Shown here: positions 1 to 10,484 of the stretch, in pieces
Layout: every line of letters begins with the position of its first letter
Numbering within the stretch: the stretch's first letter is position 1
Source: Mytilus edulis
Lineage: Eukaryota > Mollusca > Bivalvia > Mytilida > Mytilidae
Assembly: GCF_963676685.1 (NCBI RefSeq)
Contig: NC_092354.1
Location: forward strand, 28,924,193-28,988,192
Direction: 5' to 3'
DNA length: 64,000 bases
Notes under the pieces: model-generated
The model's database searches: none
What the model was told of the DNA's origin: nothing
What the model saw: only the letters and a program-made list of their open reading frames with translations
Made by a program: the position numbers and the translations under genes

Positions 1-159
1 TTTATACATAAGGAAAATAAATGTAAGTTTATTGATTTAATAAAACGAACCAACTTTAAACATGTAGTAGGCATGATTGTTTTATTAGTTGTTATTGGTT
101 TTGAACTAGCTGATGAGTTAATCCCTTTTAAACTGATTTTTATAGTTTGTTCTTATGTT

Positions 160-1085
160 GTACTATAACACCACTGTCCCAGATTAGGGGGAGGCTTTGA
201 CGACAGCAAACTTAGTTTAACCCCGTCACAATCTGTATGTGCCAAGTCAATGTAGTGGTTGTTGTTTGTTGCTGAATATCATATTTGTTTTTCATTCATT
301 GTGTTGTACTTCAATCAAGCCGTTAGTAGTCGCGTTTGAATTGTTTAACATTTTGTCATTCCATAATACAAGACCAACAAAGACCAGAGGCTCCTGACTT
401 GGGACAGGCGCAAAAATGCGACGGGGTTAAACATGTTTATTAGATCTTAACCCTCCCCCTATACCTCTCGCCAATGTAGAAAAGTAAACGCATAACAATA
501 CGTACATTTAAAATTCAATTCAAGAGAAGTCCGAGTCTGATGTCAGAAGATGTAACCAAAGAAAAAAAAAGAAAAAATGACAATTATACATAAATAACAA
601 CAGACTACTAGCAGTTAAATGACATGCCAGCTCCAGACTTCAATTAAACTGATTGAAAGATTATGATTTCATCATATGAACATCAGGCACAATCCTTCCC
701 GTTAGGGGTTTAGTATCATACCATCATAACATATATGAGAAGATCATAACCCGTGTCATGCCAACAACTGGTGTTTGAATAAATGTGTTTAGTTCCGATG
801 CAAAGACCCTATAAGTGAATCAATATTAACGCCAAAATATACAATCTTTAATAACCTGACAACTGTATCGTAACTATATCCCTTCTTAATAAGTCTATTC
901 AAAGGTTTTGTTAGTTTTTGAGGTGAATACTGACACCTTTGTGCTTTATAAAGAATATTTCAATAAACAATTGGATGTGAAATACCTGAACGTATAAGAA
1001 GTCTGCATGTTGAGCTATATTTACGAATGATGTCCTTATACCGATGATAAAATTTAGTAAATGTTTTGACTAGTTTGTGATATCA
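160..1085. repeat. Dispersed mytilid-type repeat, two blocks
   Basis: The stretch from about 160 to 365 looks like one end of a repeat whose better copy is at 15,985-16,312. The stretch from about 370 carries the marker CTCCTGACTTGGGACAGGCG followed by a GGGGTTAAACATGTTT motif. Related pieces recur at 6,380-6,450 (same strand), 7,140-7,480 (reverse) and, diverged, 39,425-39,570. No coding frame is supported. The element class is unknown. Confidence 0.6.
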
Positions 1086-1200
1086 AAAACCCTTACTTGG
1101 TGCAGGACATTTTTAAAGGAAAAAATGGTGGGTTGAACCTGGTTTTGTGGCATGCCAAACCTCGCACTTTAATGGCAATGTTAAATATAATGGTAAATTA
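1085..1200. repeat. Dispersed repeat, 'ggtgcaggacattt' family
   Basis: About 100 bases here are nearly identical to 13,995-14,095 and related to 4,960-5,060. The shared core includes AAAATGGTGGGTTGAACCTG. The copy here is a fragment abutting the diverged satellite patch. It is a noncoding dispersed repeat. Confidence 0.7.
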
Positions 1201-2115
1201 AATTGACCATAATCTACAGATAGTTGTATACAATGTAACACCAAACCTGCAAACGGTTTTCATAATGATTTTTCTACAGTTTAATGTAAATTTAGCAACT
1301 TTTTTGATAATTGTATTAGATGTTACCTTAAATCGGTCATTTGATCAAGATAATTGTATAATATGTATTGACAATTGTATCTGAAGTAAAAGTGAACCAA
1401 TTTAAAAATTTAAAATTAAATGTTACCCCTTTTATAATTCATTCTGATGTTGTATTAAATCGACCACATTCCAAGGATAGTTGTACAGAATGTAACACAA
1501 AACCTGCAAACGGTTTTATAACTAGTAATGATTTTTCTACATTTTTCTGTAAAATTGACATTTTTTTTGATAATTTGTATCATATGTTACCTTAAATCGG
1601 TCATTTGATCAAGATAATTTTATGTGTATTGACAATTGCATCCGCAGTAAACTTGGACTAACTTATTTTTATTAAAAACATTTAATTTCGTAGTAAACTT
1701 TACCTATTTTTGATAATTCATTAAGATGTTACATTAAATCGACCATATTCTACAGATAGTTGTCTACAATGTAACACCAAACCTGTAAACGGTTTTAATA
1801 ATGATTTTTCAATTTTTCTACATTTTACTGTAAATTTAGCAACTTTTTTGATAATTGTATTAGATGTTACCTTAAATCGGTCATTTGATCAACATAATCT
1901 ATGTATTGACAATTGTATCTGGAGTGAACTTGAACCAACTTAATTTTTATTAAAAATATCATATTTTTCAGTAAATTTTACCCCTATTATGATAATACAT
2001 TTATACGCGTAGCAACTTTCAAACATTGATCTTCATATACACTTGATGTTTTCTTAAATTGACTACATTTTAAGGATAGCTGTATAAAATGTAACACAAA
2101 ACCTGCCAACGGTTT
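1200..2115 (-). repeat. Diverged satellite patch, inverted relative to main array
   Basis: The block ATGTTACCTTAAATCGGTCA, continuing TTTGATCA, occurs near 1,322, 1,585 and 1,865. It is the reverse complement of the most conserved block of the main satellite at 22.5-36.1 kb. Spacing here is about 263-280 bases, and each period holds a second, weaker half-unit (ATTAAATCGACCA near 1,457 and 1,735). The GTAAATTTAGCAACTTTTTT stretch likewise matches the reversed satellite. It is an older or differently amplified branch of the same satellite; about three periods are visible, and the right part has decayed. Confidence 0.75.
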
Positions 2116-2379
2116 AAATACTAATATATTTAAATATACTGTACAACACACAATTCAGTTTTTTACTTTTTTACACACCACTTGCAAAGCACATTCACAC
2201 CTTAAAACTTAATAGTATTTGCAACAACAAAAACATATTATATTTGTTTAATAATTGTATAAATGTAGCAAACCATCTTACTTATATTAAAAACTCTTAA
2301 ATGTTTATCTGGTTTAACTGCAAGGAGGTCCACAAAAAATCAAAACAATTTGAATTATCTCAGTGCTTTAAACATAAAG

Positions 2380-3835
2380 AGTTTTAGAGGTTGAGATCAG
2401 TGAGGTCAAAGGATTTCCTCAAATGCTGCTGAAAGTTCCAATTTGCTTTGTCGATTGCTCTCACAACTGACCAGTTCTTCTCGGCAAGTGATGGTAACGA
2501 TGGATAATGAGTCTGACAGGCTAAGCGAATAGCATTGATCTTCTAAGTTCATATCTGTCCTTTTATAGAAGCTTTCCCTTGAAACACTTTCCTTTTTACA
2601 TTTTTGTTCATTACATCTTCTATGGAGCAAATATTCCTGAAGAGGTTGACGGCAAATCGTCTACTAGAATCACCTGCAGATATGTTGGCATCTTGCAGAT
2701 GGTTGTCAGGGATCTGATTGTATGGTGATATCGTAGGTGCTGGTTGAAACAAGTGCAAATTGGTTTTAACAGAAGTGTTCTAATGTTGAGAGAAATTGGC
2801 GCAATAGGTTCTTTATCTGAGTGATTTTACTTTTTGCTCTGGCAGTTCAGCTAAGATGTCTCTGGCTGATGATGTTGACAATATGTTGCTTCTGTTCAAT
2901 GTTGTTTCAATGTTGTTAGTTTATTTTGAAGATTAAGAAGAGTCATGCTGTTGTATTCTTCATCAGATGTTATATAAAGTACCCCAGCATTGTCAAGTCT
3001 TTTATTTTCAGCCTGAAATATGTCCTGGAGAGGTATTTTTCTGCCATATATACTTTTTTGGTCATTTCTGTTAATTGGCCTTCCTTGTTAATGGTGCTGA
3101 ATTTGAACATTTTAGGTGCTACATGTTTTCCAATATTTTTAATGACTTTGCCTTTTTGGCTCCTAAAAATACCTTTTAATTGTTTTGATGGTCTTGGGGT
3201 TGCTAAAGAAATTCTGGACTTCAACACTCTATATTTAGCTCTCCGAACTCTTCTCAGGTAGTCTCTACCACTGATTCTACTTTGTTGAAATTGTGAACAT
3301 TGATCCCATTTGAAAAATTCATCGCAATTTGACATTGCTCCCTTCGTTTATTGATTTCATTTCTTTTAGATGCAAGTTTGTCAGGTCCCCTGAAGAAACA
3401 ACGCATACAATGTCTACAAAAATATTCTTCAGTATTTTATATATATAATTTAATTAATTAATCTTGAATAGTATTACATTTGTAATTTCAGTGTCTTTAA
3501 TAACAGACTTTGCAGTATAGGCTTTGCTCATTGTTTCAGGCCGTAGGGTGACCTATGGTTGATAATTCCTGTGTAATTTTGTTTTCTGTGGAGAGATGTC
3601 TCATTGGCAATCATACTATTTTTCCTATTTTGATAGATATATGTATAAGTCAGCTTTAAAAGAGGTCCAGAAGTAGATTCAAATATAAAGTCAAATTTAT
3701 TATAATATATAGTATTACCTTATCTGCAGAAATTTCCTTTTCCAGTTGTTGAGCATTCTTACGTGATTCCTCAGCAGCAGACACAAAGATTTTTTCCAAT
3801 TTTCTTCTCATGTATTTGGAAGCAAGATTAACTCA
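2380..3835 (-). pseudogene. BEN-domain-like gene remnant
   Basis: Several minus-strand coding stretches read as one decayed gene. A basic, helical exon (about 3,832-3,719, reading MRRKLEKIFVSAAEESRKN and on) ends at a GTAATA donor. A basic segment lies at 3,335-2,970. After a likely acceptor near 2,783 comes a stretch rising to a BEN-like domain (about 2,690-2,400): RRFAVNLFRNICSIEDV, then KINAIRLACQTHYPS and WSVVRAIDKANWNFQQHL, with the family's spacing of hydrophobic, 'aIR' and tryptophan positions. BEN domains bind DNA or protein in chromatin factors. Two in-frame stops (TGA and TAG, one codon apart, near 2,560) split the domain, and other parts need frame changes. I infer a pseudogene. 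Family assignment is by pattern only. Confidence 0.5.
3520..3640 (+). repeat. 3' part of dispersed 'cattggcaatcata' repeat
   Basis: A diverged fragment of the repeat family whose longest copy is 15,985-16,312, lying in an apparent intron of the BEN-like remnant. The landmark is GTCTCATTGGCAATCATAC. Other 3'-only fragments are at 5,645-5,760, 6,020-6,150 and 15,740-15,870, with reversed ones at 46,350-46,440 and 57,940-58,075. Retention of the 3' part with loss of the 5' part is the pattern expected of retroposition. Confidence 0.65.
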
Positions 3836-4032
3836 TGACTGGCAAGTTACATTCTGTCAGAAAGTTTCTTATTTGAGCATATCCTAGGCCAGCATGTATC
3901 ATTCCTAAATAAAAATGAACCAAAAATAACATTTAGGTTGGTTTTAGCTTACTGACATGAGTAATTTCATAACATAAATAGAAGGAAATTCATTTTGATT
4001 TAATAGTACCTGATTACATATAACTCTTTGTT

Positions 4033-4838
4033 TTGTATAGAGCTTTAAATTCTGGAAAAGAAGTAGATATTTTAAGTTTTGCAGAAAAAAGTCCAATTGA
4101 AAAATTACACTTGCATTTTTGTAAATTTTTACTAGGAACTAGAAAGAATGCATCTAATCTTGCAACTAGAGCTGAATTGGGGAGACTTCCTATAGAATTT
4201 AATATTAAAACACAAACTTTATTATATTTAAAGAGATTTGAATGCTGTAAGTTGTATCCTCTTTTGAAAGAAGCTTACACACTTAGTAAAAACTTAGACT
4301 CAGAAGGAGTATACTCCTGGTTTACATATGTAAAAAATATTTTAAGTGAACTTAATTTAGATATAGCACAAATTCAACAAAATACTAGTTCATTTAAAGT
4401 TTATATAAAAACAAGCTCTAAAAACTACTTTGAAAATTTGATACATGATAAGATGCAAAACATTGATGAAAAAAGTAAACTTTATTCATATAAGAATCTT
4501 ATACAAAATTTACGTTTTGAAGACTATTTAAGAACATCAAACTTTACATATAGAAAATTAATAACAAAACTAAGAATTAGTGACCATAATTTAAATATAG
4601 AAAAAGGCAGACATACTAATATTCCTTAGAGAGCAGAGATTATGCCTTAAATGTAAAACATTAGAAAACGAAAAACATTTTATATTAGATTGTAAATTAA
4701 ATATGGAACTAAGAAATAACTTTTTTAACAATTTGGATTTTAATTTTTCTGTTAAAGATTTATCTGATGAAGAAAAGTTGATTTTTATACTCAATCCATC
4801 AACACCATCACAAGTAAATAAATTGGGGTCCTACATCT
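4033..4838 (+). pseudogene. LINE ORF2 C-terminal fragment, frameshifted
   Basis: Codes for the C-terminal part of a non-LTR retrotransposon polyprotein. IEKLHLHFCKFLLGTRKNAS and AELGRLPIEF are followed by KLRISDHNLNIEKGRHTNIP. One extra base near 4,627 then shifts the frame, and coding continues as REQRLCLKC...EKHFILDC, a C-x2-C...H...C zinc-type motif usual near the end of such ORFs, ending at about 4,838. Reverse transcriptase and endonuclease are missing, so the copy is 5'-truncated and dead. An unrelated repeat separates it from the probable 3' tail at 5,270-5,347. Confidence 0.8.
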
Positions 4839-4879
4839 AAAGATCATTAGAACTGAGGACAGGGGACACTGGAATATTT

Positions 4880-5110
4880 ACTGTAAAAAGTAAAATCACA
4901 AAAATACTGAACTTGGAGGAAGATCAATTGGGAAATTCCATAATCACATGGCAAAATCAAATAACAAAACGCATCAAAAACGAATGGACAAGAACTGTCA
5001 TATTCCTGACTTGGTACAGGCATTTTCAAATGTAGAAAATGGTGGATTAAACCTGGTTCTATAGCGCTAAACAGACACAATAAATAAAATAGTCAAAATA
5101 TGGGTACATC
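4880..5110 (+). repeat. Dispersed repeat fragment inside LINE 3' region
   Basis: Contains CATATTCCTGACTTGGTACA followed by AAAATGGTGGATTAAACC, related to 13,975-14,095 and 1,085-1,190. It lies between the end of the LINE coding fragment and its probable 3' tail, so it looks like a nested insertion. No gene is supported. Confidence 0.55.
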
Positions 5111-5269
5111 AGTCATCATCGTTTAACAATTTTAAAAGGAACAATTTAACAGAACACAAAAACATCTACTAGCTACGAACATATTTACTGATTTGGTTGT
5201 CTGACGTCAGAAAATTTTATACGTCACATGAATGATTGTGTGTATATATATATGTGAAATATAGTTATA

Positions 5270-5347
5270 TTGTTCATTATTTTGTATGTCACAAACTTAA
5301 TGTTTAAAGTTTACATGGCAATAAATATTTGAATTTGAATTTGTAAA
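5270..5347 (+). repeat. LINE 3' end with AATAAA and TTTGAA tail
   Basis: The stretch contains AATAAA followed by tandem TTTGAA units at about 5,320-5,345. A polyadenylation-type signal followed by a short tandem tail is typical of non-LTR retrotransposon 3' ends. It probably belongs to the LINE fragment at 4,033-4,838. Confidence 0.55.
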
Positions 5348-5349
5348 AA

Positions 5350-5620
5350 ATGTAAGATTGAGAAAGGAAGTTGGGAATGTGTTAAAGCTACAATCCCACC
5401 ATAGAGTAGACAAAAGCCGAAGGCCACCAATGATTCTTCAATGTAGTGAGTAGGACGTTAAGCAACCAACAATCAATCAATCAATCAATCAATGTAGTGA
5501 GAAACTCCTGTACCCGAAGGCGTCCTTCAGCTGGTCCCTAAGCAAATATGTATACTAGTTCAGTAATAATGGACTTCATACATAAGTTTGAATTCATATA
5601 TTTTACAATTGTAATTTCTT
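5350..5620. repeat. Dispersed 'ggcgtccttcagctgg' repeat
   Basis: Contains CCGAAGGCGTCCTTCAGCTG. A better copy lies at 6,165-6,370 with the same order of landmarks (CAATGTAG-GAGAAA, then the GGCGTCCTTCAG block, then a CTAAACAAATAT-type block). This copy is interrupted by the retroposon stub at 5,451-5,489; the 6.2 kb copy shows the empty site. Confidence 0.75.
5451..5489 (+). mobile_element. 39-bp SINE 3' stub with 12-bp target duplication
   Basis: A 39-base insert ending in tandem CAAT units sits between two exact copies of CAATGTAGTGAG (5,439-5,450 and 5,490-5,501). Its sequence GGACGTTAAGCAACCAAC is the 3' end of the retroposon complete at 51,766-52,187. The uninterrupted relative at 6,250 shows the target before insertion. 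This is a heavily 5'-truncated retroposition event. Confidence 0.9.
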
Positions 5621-5644
5621 GACATTTTAGATTATACATGACTA

Positions 5645-5760
5645 TGTGTTATGGGCTTTGTCCATTGTTGAAGGCTATGCAGTGACCCTTAGTGGCTAAC
5701 TTATACATCCTTTGGTCTTTGGTGGAAAGTTATCTTTTATGTACTCCAGTCACACTTCAG
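5645..5760 (+). repeat. 3' fragment of 'cattgttgaaggc' repeat
   Basis: Contains GGGCTTTGTCCATTGTTGAA and a following GGTCTTTGGTGGAAAGTT block, a diverged member of the family described at 15,985-16,312. The 240 bases after it hold a poly-C tract near 5,800 and no gene. Confidence 0.6.
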
Positions 5761-5999
5761 TGATTCTCTATATAATCAACCAAATTTTTCCCCATGTAAG
5801 CCCCCCCCCCCCTTTCTGAATCCGCCTATTGCATTTCATTGATAATACCAATTAATTTGATACAAATTAAATGAGAACCCCTATATCAAAGGCAAGAATA
5901 AATAAAATATTTGTATAATTTAAATATGTTAAAAATGTGTTTCAATATTTTACATGATTCAGTTTTTGGTGTCAAAACTATCAGAAAATGACATAGTTT

Positions 6000-6450
6000 T
6001 ATTTCAGAAGCACAACTGCTCATTGTTGAAGGCCGTACTGTTACCTATAGTTTTTAATGTTTGTCGTCATTTTGGGCTTTTGTGGATAGTTGTCTCATTG
6101 GCAACAATACCACATCTTTTTTTTTATATGTATACAATGTTGAAGAATTTGGTATGATATAAAATTGAGAATGGAAATGTGGAATATGTCAAAGAGACAA
6201 CAACTCAACCATAGAAAAAATAACAGCAGAAGGTCACCAACAGGTCTTCAATGTAGCGAGAAATTCCCGCACCCGGAGGCGTCCTTCAGCTGGCCCCTAA
6301 ACAAATATATACTAGGTCAGTGATAATGAACGCCATACTAATTTCCAAATTGTACACAAGAAACTAAAATAAAATAATACAAGACTAACAAAGGCCAGAG
6401 ACTCCTGACTTGAGACAGGCGCAAAAATGCGGCGGGGTTAAACATGTTTG
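6000..6450. repeat. Three adjoining dispersed repeat fragments
   Basis: 6,020-6,150 is the 'GTTGAAGGCCGTAC ... GTCTCATTGGCAA' fragment. 6,165-6,370 is the 'GGCGTCCTTCAGCTGGCCCC' repeat and is the empty-site relative of 5,350-5,620. 6,380-6,450 carries the CTCCTGACTTGAGACAGGCG marker. An open frame crossing the third block (6,410-6,748) begins inside the repeat and is not credible as a gene; 6,450-6,890 otherwise shows nothing recognisable. Confidence 0.65.
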
Positions 6451-6889
6451 TACATTCCTTCTTCAACTAAACACCCTTTTGGTGATAGGCATCATGCATG
6501 GTTACCACATAACAAATTTATTTCCAGCAATCCAGTTCTTCCTCTGGTTCGAAATCCTGTTCCTTTGGGCTTCATTGTTTTTTATAAGCAGTGAAATCAA
6601 TACGACACAACTGTTATGTGATAAATACACGGACTTAATAATGCTAGACATAAAATCAAACAAACAAAAAGCTATAACAAATCTTTCACCAGAGATTGCC
6701 ATCAATATCAATTGCTTGTTTCCATCAAATTTTAACGTGTTCAAATAAAAAATGTTTCAAGGGTTACTTTGACCTCAAAATAAAGAATATGTAAGCACTA
6801 GAAGCATTTTCTTCACATTGATAAAACGAACGTTGAATGGTATTGAAGAACTATGAGCTCTCAGTTTCTATTCCGTAAAGCAAATAAAA

Positions 6890-7095
6890 CACTATTACTG
6901 CGTGTATATATAAACAAGTCTTAATTGAAAACTACGTTCAAACCTATAATTGCGTTGGATAAAAACCGCAATTTTTATACGTGTGCATCTAAAACATACT
7001 TCGTTGTAAAAGGGTATAACAACAGCACAAACAACATTTTCCAATAGACCAAAAAAGAAAAAAGTATATTTAAACAAAACCCTTAATTTCAGATA
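6890..7095 (-). repeat. Dispersed repeat, reverse copy of 39,840-40,030
   Basis: The stretch with TGCGTTGGATAAAAACCGCA is the reverse complement of the block at 39,970-40,010, and homology continues for roughly 180 bases. Both copies lie close to the 'gacaggcgcaaaaatgcgg' family, so the two blocks may belong to one longer element. Confidence 0.7.
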
Positions 7096-7134
7096 AACTC
7101 TTAAATTCATATGAGGAAGACATAATCTTATGAA

Positions 7135-7500
7135 TCAGTTAAATTGAGGTCTAGAGCTGGCAGGTCAGTTAACTGCTAGCAGTCGTTGTTATTTATGTAT
7201 TATTGCCATTTTGTTTATTTCCCTTTGTTTCATCTTCTGACATCTCTTGAACTGAATTGTTCTGTGCGTATTGTTATGCGTGTACTTTTCTACATTGTCT
7301 AGATGTATAGGGAGGGGGTTGAGATCCATTTGAGATCTCTCAAACTTTATGAGATCTCGTATACATGTTTAACCCTGCCACATGTTTGCACCTGTCCCAA
7401 GTCAGGGGCCTCTGGCATTCGTTAGTCTTGTATTATTGATGTCCTTCTGTTGTTCTCTGTTCTATGGTTGGGTTGTTGTCTCTTTGACATTCTCAATTTT
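7135..7500 (-). repeat. Reverse copy of the 370-1,085 repeat
   Basis: GCACCTGTCCCAAGTCAGGG and an upstream AACTGCTAGCAGT block are reverse-complement counterparts of 370-620. It ends in a segment related to 6,165-6,210 (CTCTTTGACATTCTCAATTTT). Noncoding. Confidence 0.65.
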
Positions 7501-7553
7501 ATTGATCACACCTGTTGTATTACATATATCATTATTAATTCTGATATAATTAC

Positions 7554-8023
7554 CTCTCCGAGATTTCAATTGAGTTTCCCTTCTCAACTGAAATTTCCTG
7601 TAGTCTCGATAGCTGCTCCTTCGCTATCTCCTTCGACTTTCCTTGGAGGAAGGGAAAGGTATACTTGTTTGGTGTCATTTTCAGTACGAAAATGGTATTT
7701 TCCGACAAAAAGGTTTTGGTCATCCGTCAGTGCTGATCCTCGTACTAATTTGTTAAACATACTGTCATATCCCATATACTTAAATTTTTGTTTTTTCTTA
7801 CTTGAATTAATACCAAGACCTCAATTGGTTCTACTGTTAAAGTTTTCAGTTTGGCTACTGCTTCTTTTAGTCTGTTGATGGCCATAGTTTTTGTCTGTCG
7901 TTCTGCATTCCTTATCAAATTAAATGTTCTTTTTGGGGTTTTTTTAGCGGGTTTTAGTTTTGGTGCCAAATTTAAATTATTTAAATTGTTGTACGGAATG
8001 ACATCAGACTCACTGGAGCTCAT
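7554..8023 (-). pseudogene. Unrecognised coding exon with frame breaks
   Basis: Three successive minus-strand frames look coding. The first starts MSSSESDVIPYNN (8,023) and runs through a lysine-rich segment to about 7,795. The second, from about 7,790, begins MGYDSMFNKLVRG and passes GKYHFRTEND and VYLSLPPRKVEG. The third is a charged helical end, KEQLSRLQEISVEKGN, closing at a good GTAATT splice donor (7,553). One break falls at an A-run near 7,795. It could be a real exon damaged by indels, or mis-sequenced homopolymers. I do not recognise the family. Confidence 0.4.
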
Positions 8024-8229
8024 CCTAATTTCGTCTAAAAAAAGGAGAAAAGAGATGATACATTATTAATTTTTGTCGTGAAATCGAAAAAAAAAATTTG
8101 GAACTCTATATTACTACAGATAAAGAAAATAATAAAAATATTTATTTTAGATTTGATACAATATGGAAGAATTTTATTTATTAACATCTGCAGAAGTATA
8201 CCCGAGGGGATGGAGGTAATAAAACAACA

Positions 8230-8605
8230 CAATACAAATTTTACACAATGCAAAATGGTCATTGATAGAAGAATTCCTCCAAAGCTAAAAATGCTAACCG
8301 GCACATACATTCTGCAGTCGCACAGAATCAAAATATATGAAAATGAAACAGACCCGATCTGTCTTTTATGTCACCAAGGGGACGAAAATCTGGAACATTT
8401 TATCCTAGAATGTGAAGGGTTATCCTATACTAGGAATTCAATTATGAATGAAGTTAGTGCTATTCTGAAGGGTTCAATAGATGTAGACTTTCATGGGCAA
8501 ACATCAAAAGTAAAGATGCTAATTCTACTGGACATTACAATGCTTCGGGAAAATCTAAAACTAGATACAAAATTAATGGCCGAAATCGCTTTCGCTTTAG
8601 GTTAA
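8230..8605 (+). pseudogene. LINE ORF2 C-terminal fragment
   Basis: The translation contains RRIPPKLKMLTGTYILQSHR followed by ICLLCHQGDENLEHFILEC, the C-x2-C...H...C arrangement seen at the C-termini of several non-LTR retrotransposon ORFs, and ends at 8,605. An open frame extends back to 8,078, but the first 50 codons are low-complexity. Reverse transcriptase is absent. It is a different subfamily from the 4.0 kb fragment, judging by the motif preceding the zinc-type cluster. Confidence 0.7.
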
Positions 8606-9088
8606 AGTTTTTGCTTTAGGTAGTTTTTGATGAAGTTGAAGCAACTTTAAACTTAGTACACATGTTTCCTGTAGTGTGTTATGTTTAATTTTAATGCCAA
8701 ATTAGATTTTTTATTTCAATTTGACGGTCCATTGAAAATGAAAATTGATAGTGCGAGTGAGGTATCCTTGTACTTTTTAATGGCTTTTATCCGAGAGAGT
8801 AATTTTCAATCGATAGTTTCGTTATTTAGGTCGTCTATAGTTGACAAAATGTTTTATTCTCGGATACAAGAGATCTATAGAAAATTTTAGAAACTTCGAC
8901 TCATCCGAAATTTCGAGTTAACCGAGTTCGAGACAACGAGAGTTAACTGTATTAAAAATATTTCGTTAGTAAAATATAAATGATGAGAAATATATAATTT
9001 ATAAATGCATTATGATAATATGAAATTTCCCATTTAGAAAGTTATTACAATAGTGCATGCATTTTTATTTTAATTATTTTGATTTTAG
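8606..9088. other. No gene seen
   Basis: AT-rich sequence without a recognisable coding frame. The run near 8,890-8,945 (TCGAGTTAACCGAGTTCGAG) is made of short related direct and inverted motifs, but I cannot assign it to an element. Confidence 0.5.
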
Positions 9089-9263
9089 ATCATCATTGTG
9101 ATGTTAATTGTTGTGGCACAGTTTTGATATTCGATGCTGATCAAAAGCTGACCCGAAATAAATGTTCTTCAAAACTCGGCTGTAAAATTATGACAGTTGG
9201 AGATTCCAATTTTAAATTGGTAGCTAAAACTGCAAGCATTGTATCTCCTATGCAAACTAGCAA
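9089..9263 (+). CDS. Orphan internal exon, unknown protein
   Basis: A canonical exon: a T-rich tract and TTTTAG acceptor precede it and AGCAA/GTAAGT follows. It reads HHCDVNCCGTVLIFDADQKL, then cysteine-containing sequence, ending SPMQTSK with the last codon split. No family is recognised. A downstream acceptor TTTATTTAG exists twice because of the tandem duplication described at 9,211-9,518; after the second copy the next exon could read DVLVCGVIDYAVGCVG in one phase. Upstream exons are not identified. Confidence 0.45.
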
Positions 9264-9518
9264 GTAAGTTTTATAACTTTAGAAAATTTAGAATATAAAT
9301 ATAATTGTTATATGTTTGTATATTTTTATATAATTTTATTTAGGATGTACTTGTTTGCGGAGTATTTAAATTGGAAGCTAAAACTGGAAGCATTGAATCT
9401 CCTATGCAAACTAGCAAGTAAGTTTTATAACTTTAGAAAATTTAGAATATAAATATAATTGTTATATGTTTGTATATTTTTATATAATTTTATTTAGGAT
9501 GTACTTGTTTGCGGAGTA
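9211..9518 (+). repeat. 154-bp tandem duplication spanning an exon/intron border
   Basis: Two head-to-tail copies (about 9,211-9,364 and 9,365-9,518) each carry the exon end (CCTATGCAAACTAGCAA), the GTAAGT donor, an identical ~80-base AT-rich intron and the TTTATTTAG acceptor. The first unit differs by a few bases in the exon part, the intron hardly at all, so the duplication is recent. If both are spliced, it adds a mini-exon. Confidence 0.85.
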
Positions 9519-9519
9519 A

Positions 9520-10320
9520 TTGACTACGCGGTGGGATGTGTGGGCAAGCATTTACTTGAAATTAAGTTATTTGGTTTAAAAAAGCAAATTGTTTTTTTTA
9601 AATTTACCTTAAAGAACACGTGATGCTGATGTATTTATAGAACTGTTATGCAAGTAAAATATTTTACTGGAAAAACATTACATTAGGTAGCCTTATCATG
9701 AAGGAACATGTAAAATTTTCGAAATAATTATTATTTTTATAATAATATAGGGTTATTGCATGAATATTGTCCCAAGTAGAAGTTTATATTGCACGAGCTT
9801 GCTTAAATTGGTTATAGAACATTAAAAGTACTACGTTATAGAGGTAAAAAATTATGTTGTTGTATATGATTTATTGCAGACTTTGTAAGTCATGTCATGA
9901 GGTGTATTAAGAAAAACTGATAGCAAGGAACTGTTTTAGTGGATAATATAGTAGACTCAAAAATAGACAAAAAAGAAAATGTATTTGGTTAGTATAGTAT
10001 AACATAATTTTAAACGGAGTTTGACTGAAATTTTGAGGACGAAGCCACTGATTTGTGTTACGATTATATAATACGTTATGTATGGTGCAATACGCTACAG
10101 AATCGAGCAATTGGTGTATTATTTATTGTGGGGCAGATAAAACAACAAAATAAATGAAAGATAAAAAGTAGATTTTAATGAAAATTTAACACAAATGTAA
10201 TAAATTACACCTTTTACCTGTTAATACATGAAAATATAGGTGAAGATGACGATTTTCTCATGTACCGCCATTGTTAGACAAGTAAGCACCAAACGTTTAC
10301 ATTCTTATGCTCTCAAGTGA
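9520..10320. other. No gene seen
   Basis: AT-rich intergenic or intronic sequence. Open frames here are short and lack any recognisable motif. There is no repeat I can match elsewhere in the window. Confidence 0.5.
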
Positions 10321-10324
10321 TTTC

Positions 10325-10475
10325 GTAGACGTAGGGATTGATTATAATGTGGAATAACTCGAAGAAGCAGAATATGAACTCCGTCGCAATCAGATTGACG
10401 TTGAACCACAACACACACCAATGGAAACATATACTTACGGTTATCCGGAACTTAGTGAGGTTGACCAAAAGCATG
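10325..10475 (+). CDS. Exon-like acidic segment, unknown protein
   Basis: One frame reads VDVGIDYNVE, a TAA stop at 10,355, then LEEAEYELRRNQIDVEPQHT and TYGYPELSEVDQKH up to a strong ATG/GTAAGT donor at 10,475. Composition and the donor suggest a real exon, but the in-frame stop means either that coding begins after it or that the exon is damaged. No family is recognised. Confidence 0.35.
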
Positions 10476-10484
10476 GTAAGTTAA

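Noticed and set aside
6410..6748. 112-codon plus frame and its 80-codon reverse partner
   Set aside because: The plus frame starts inside a dispersed repeat. The rest is hydrophobic without recognisable motif or splice sites.
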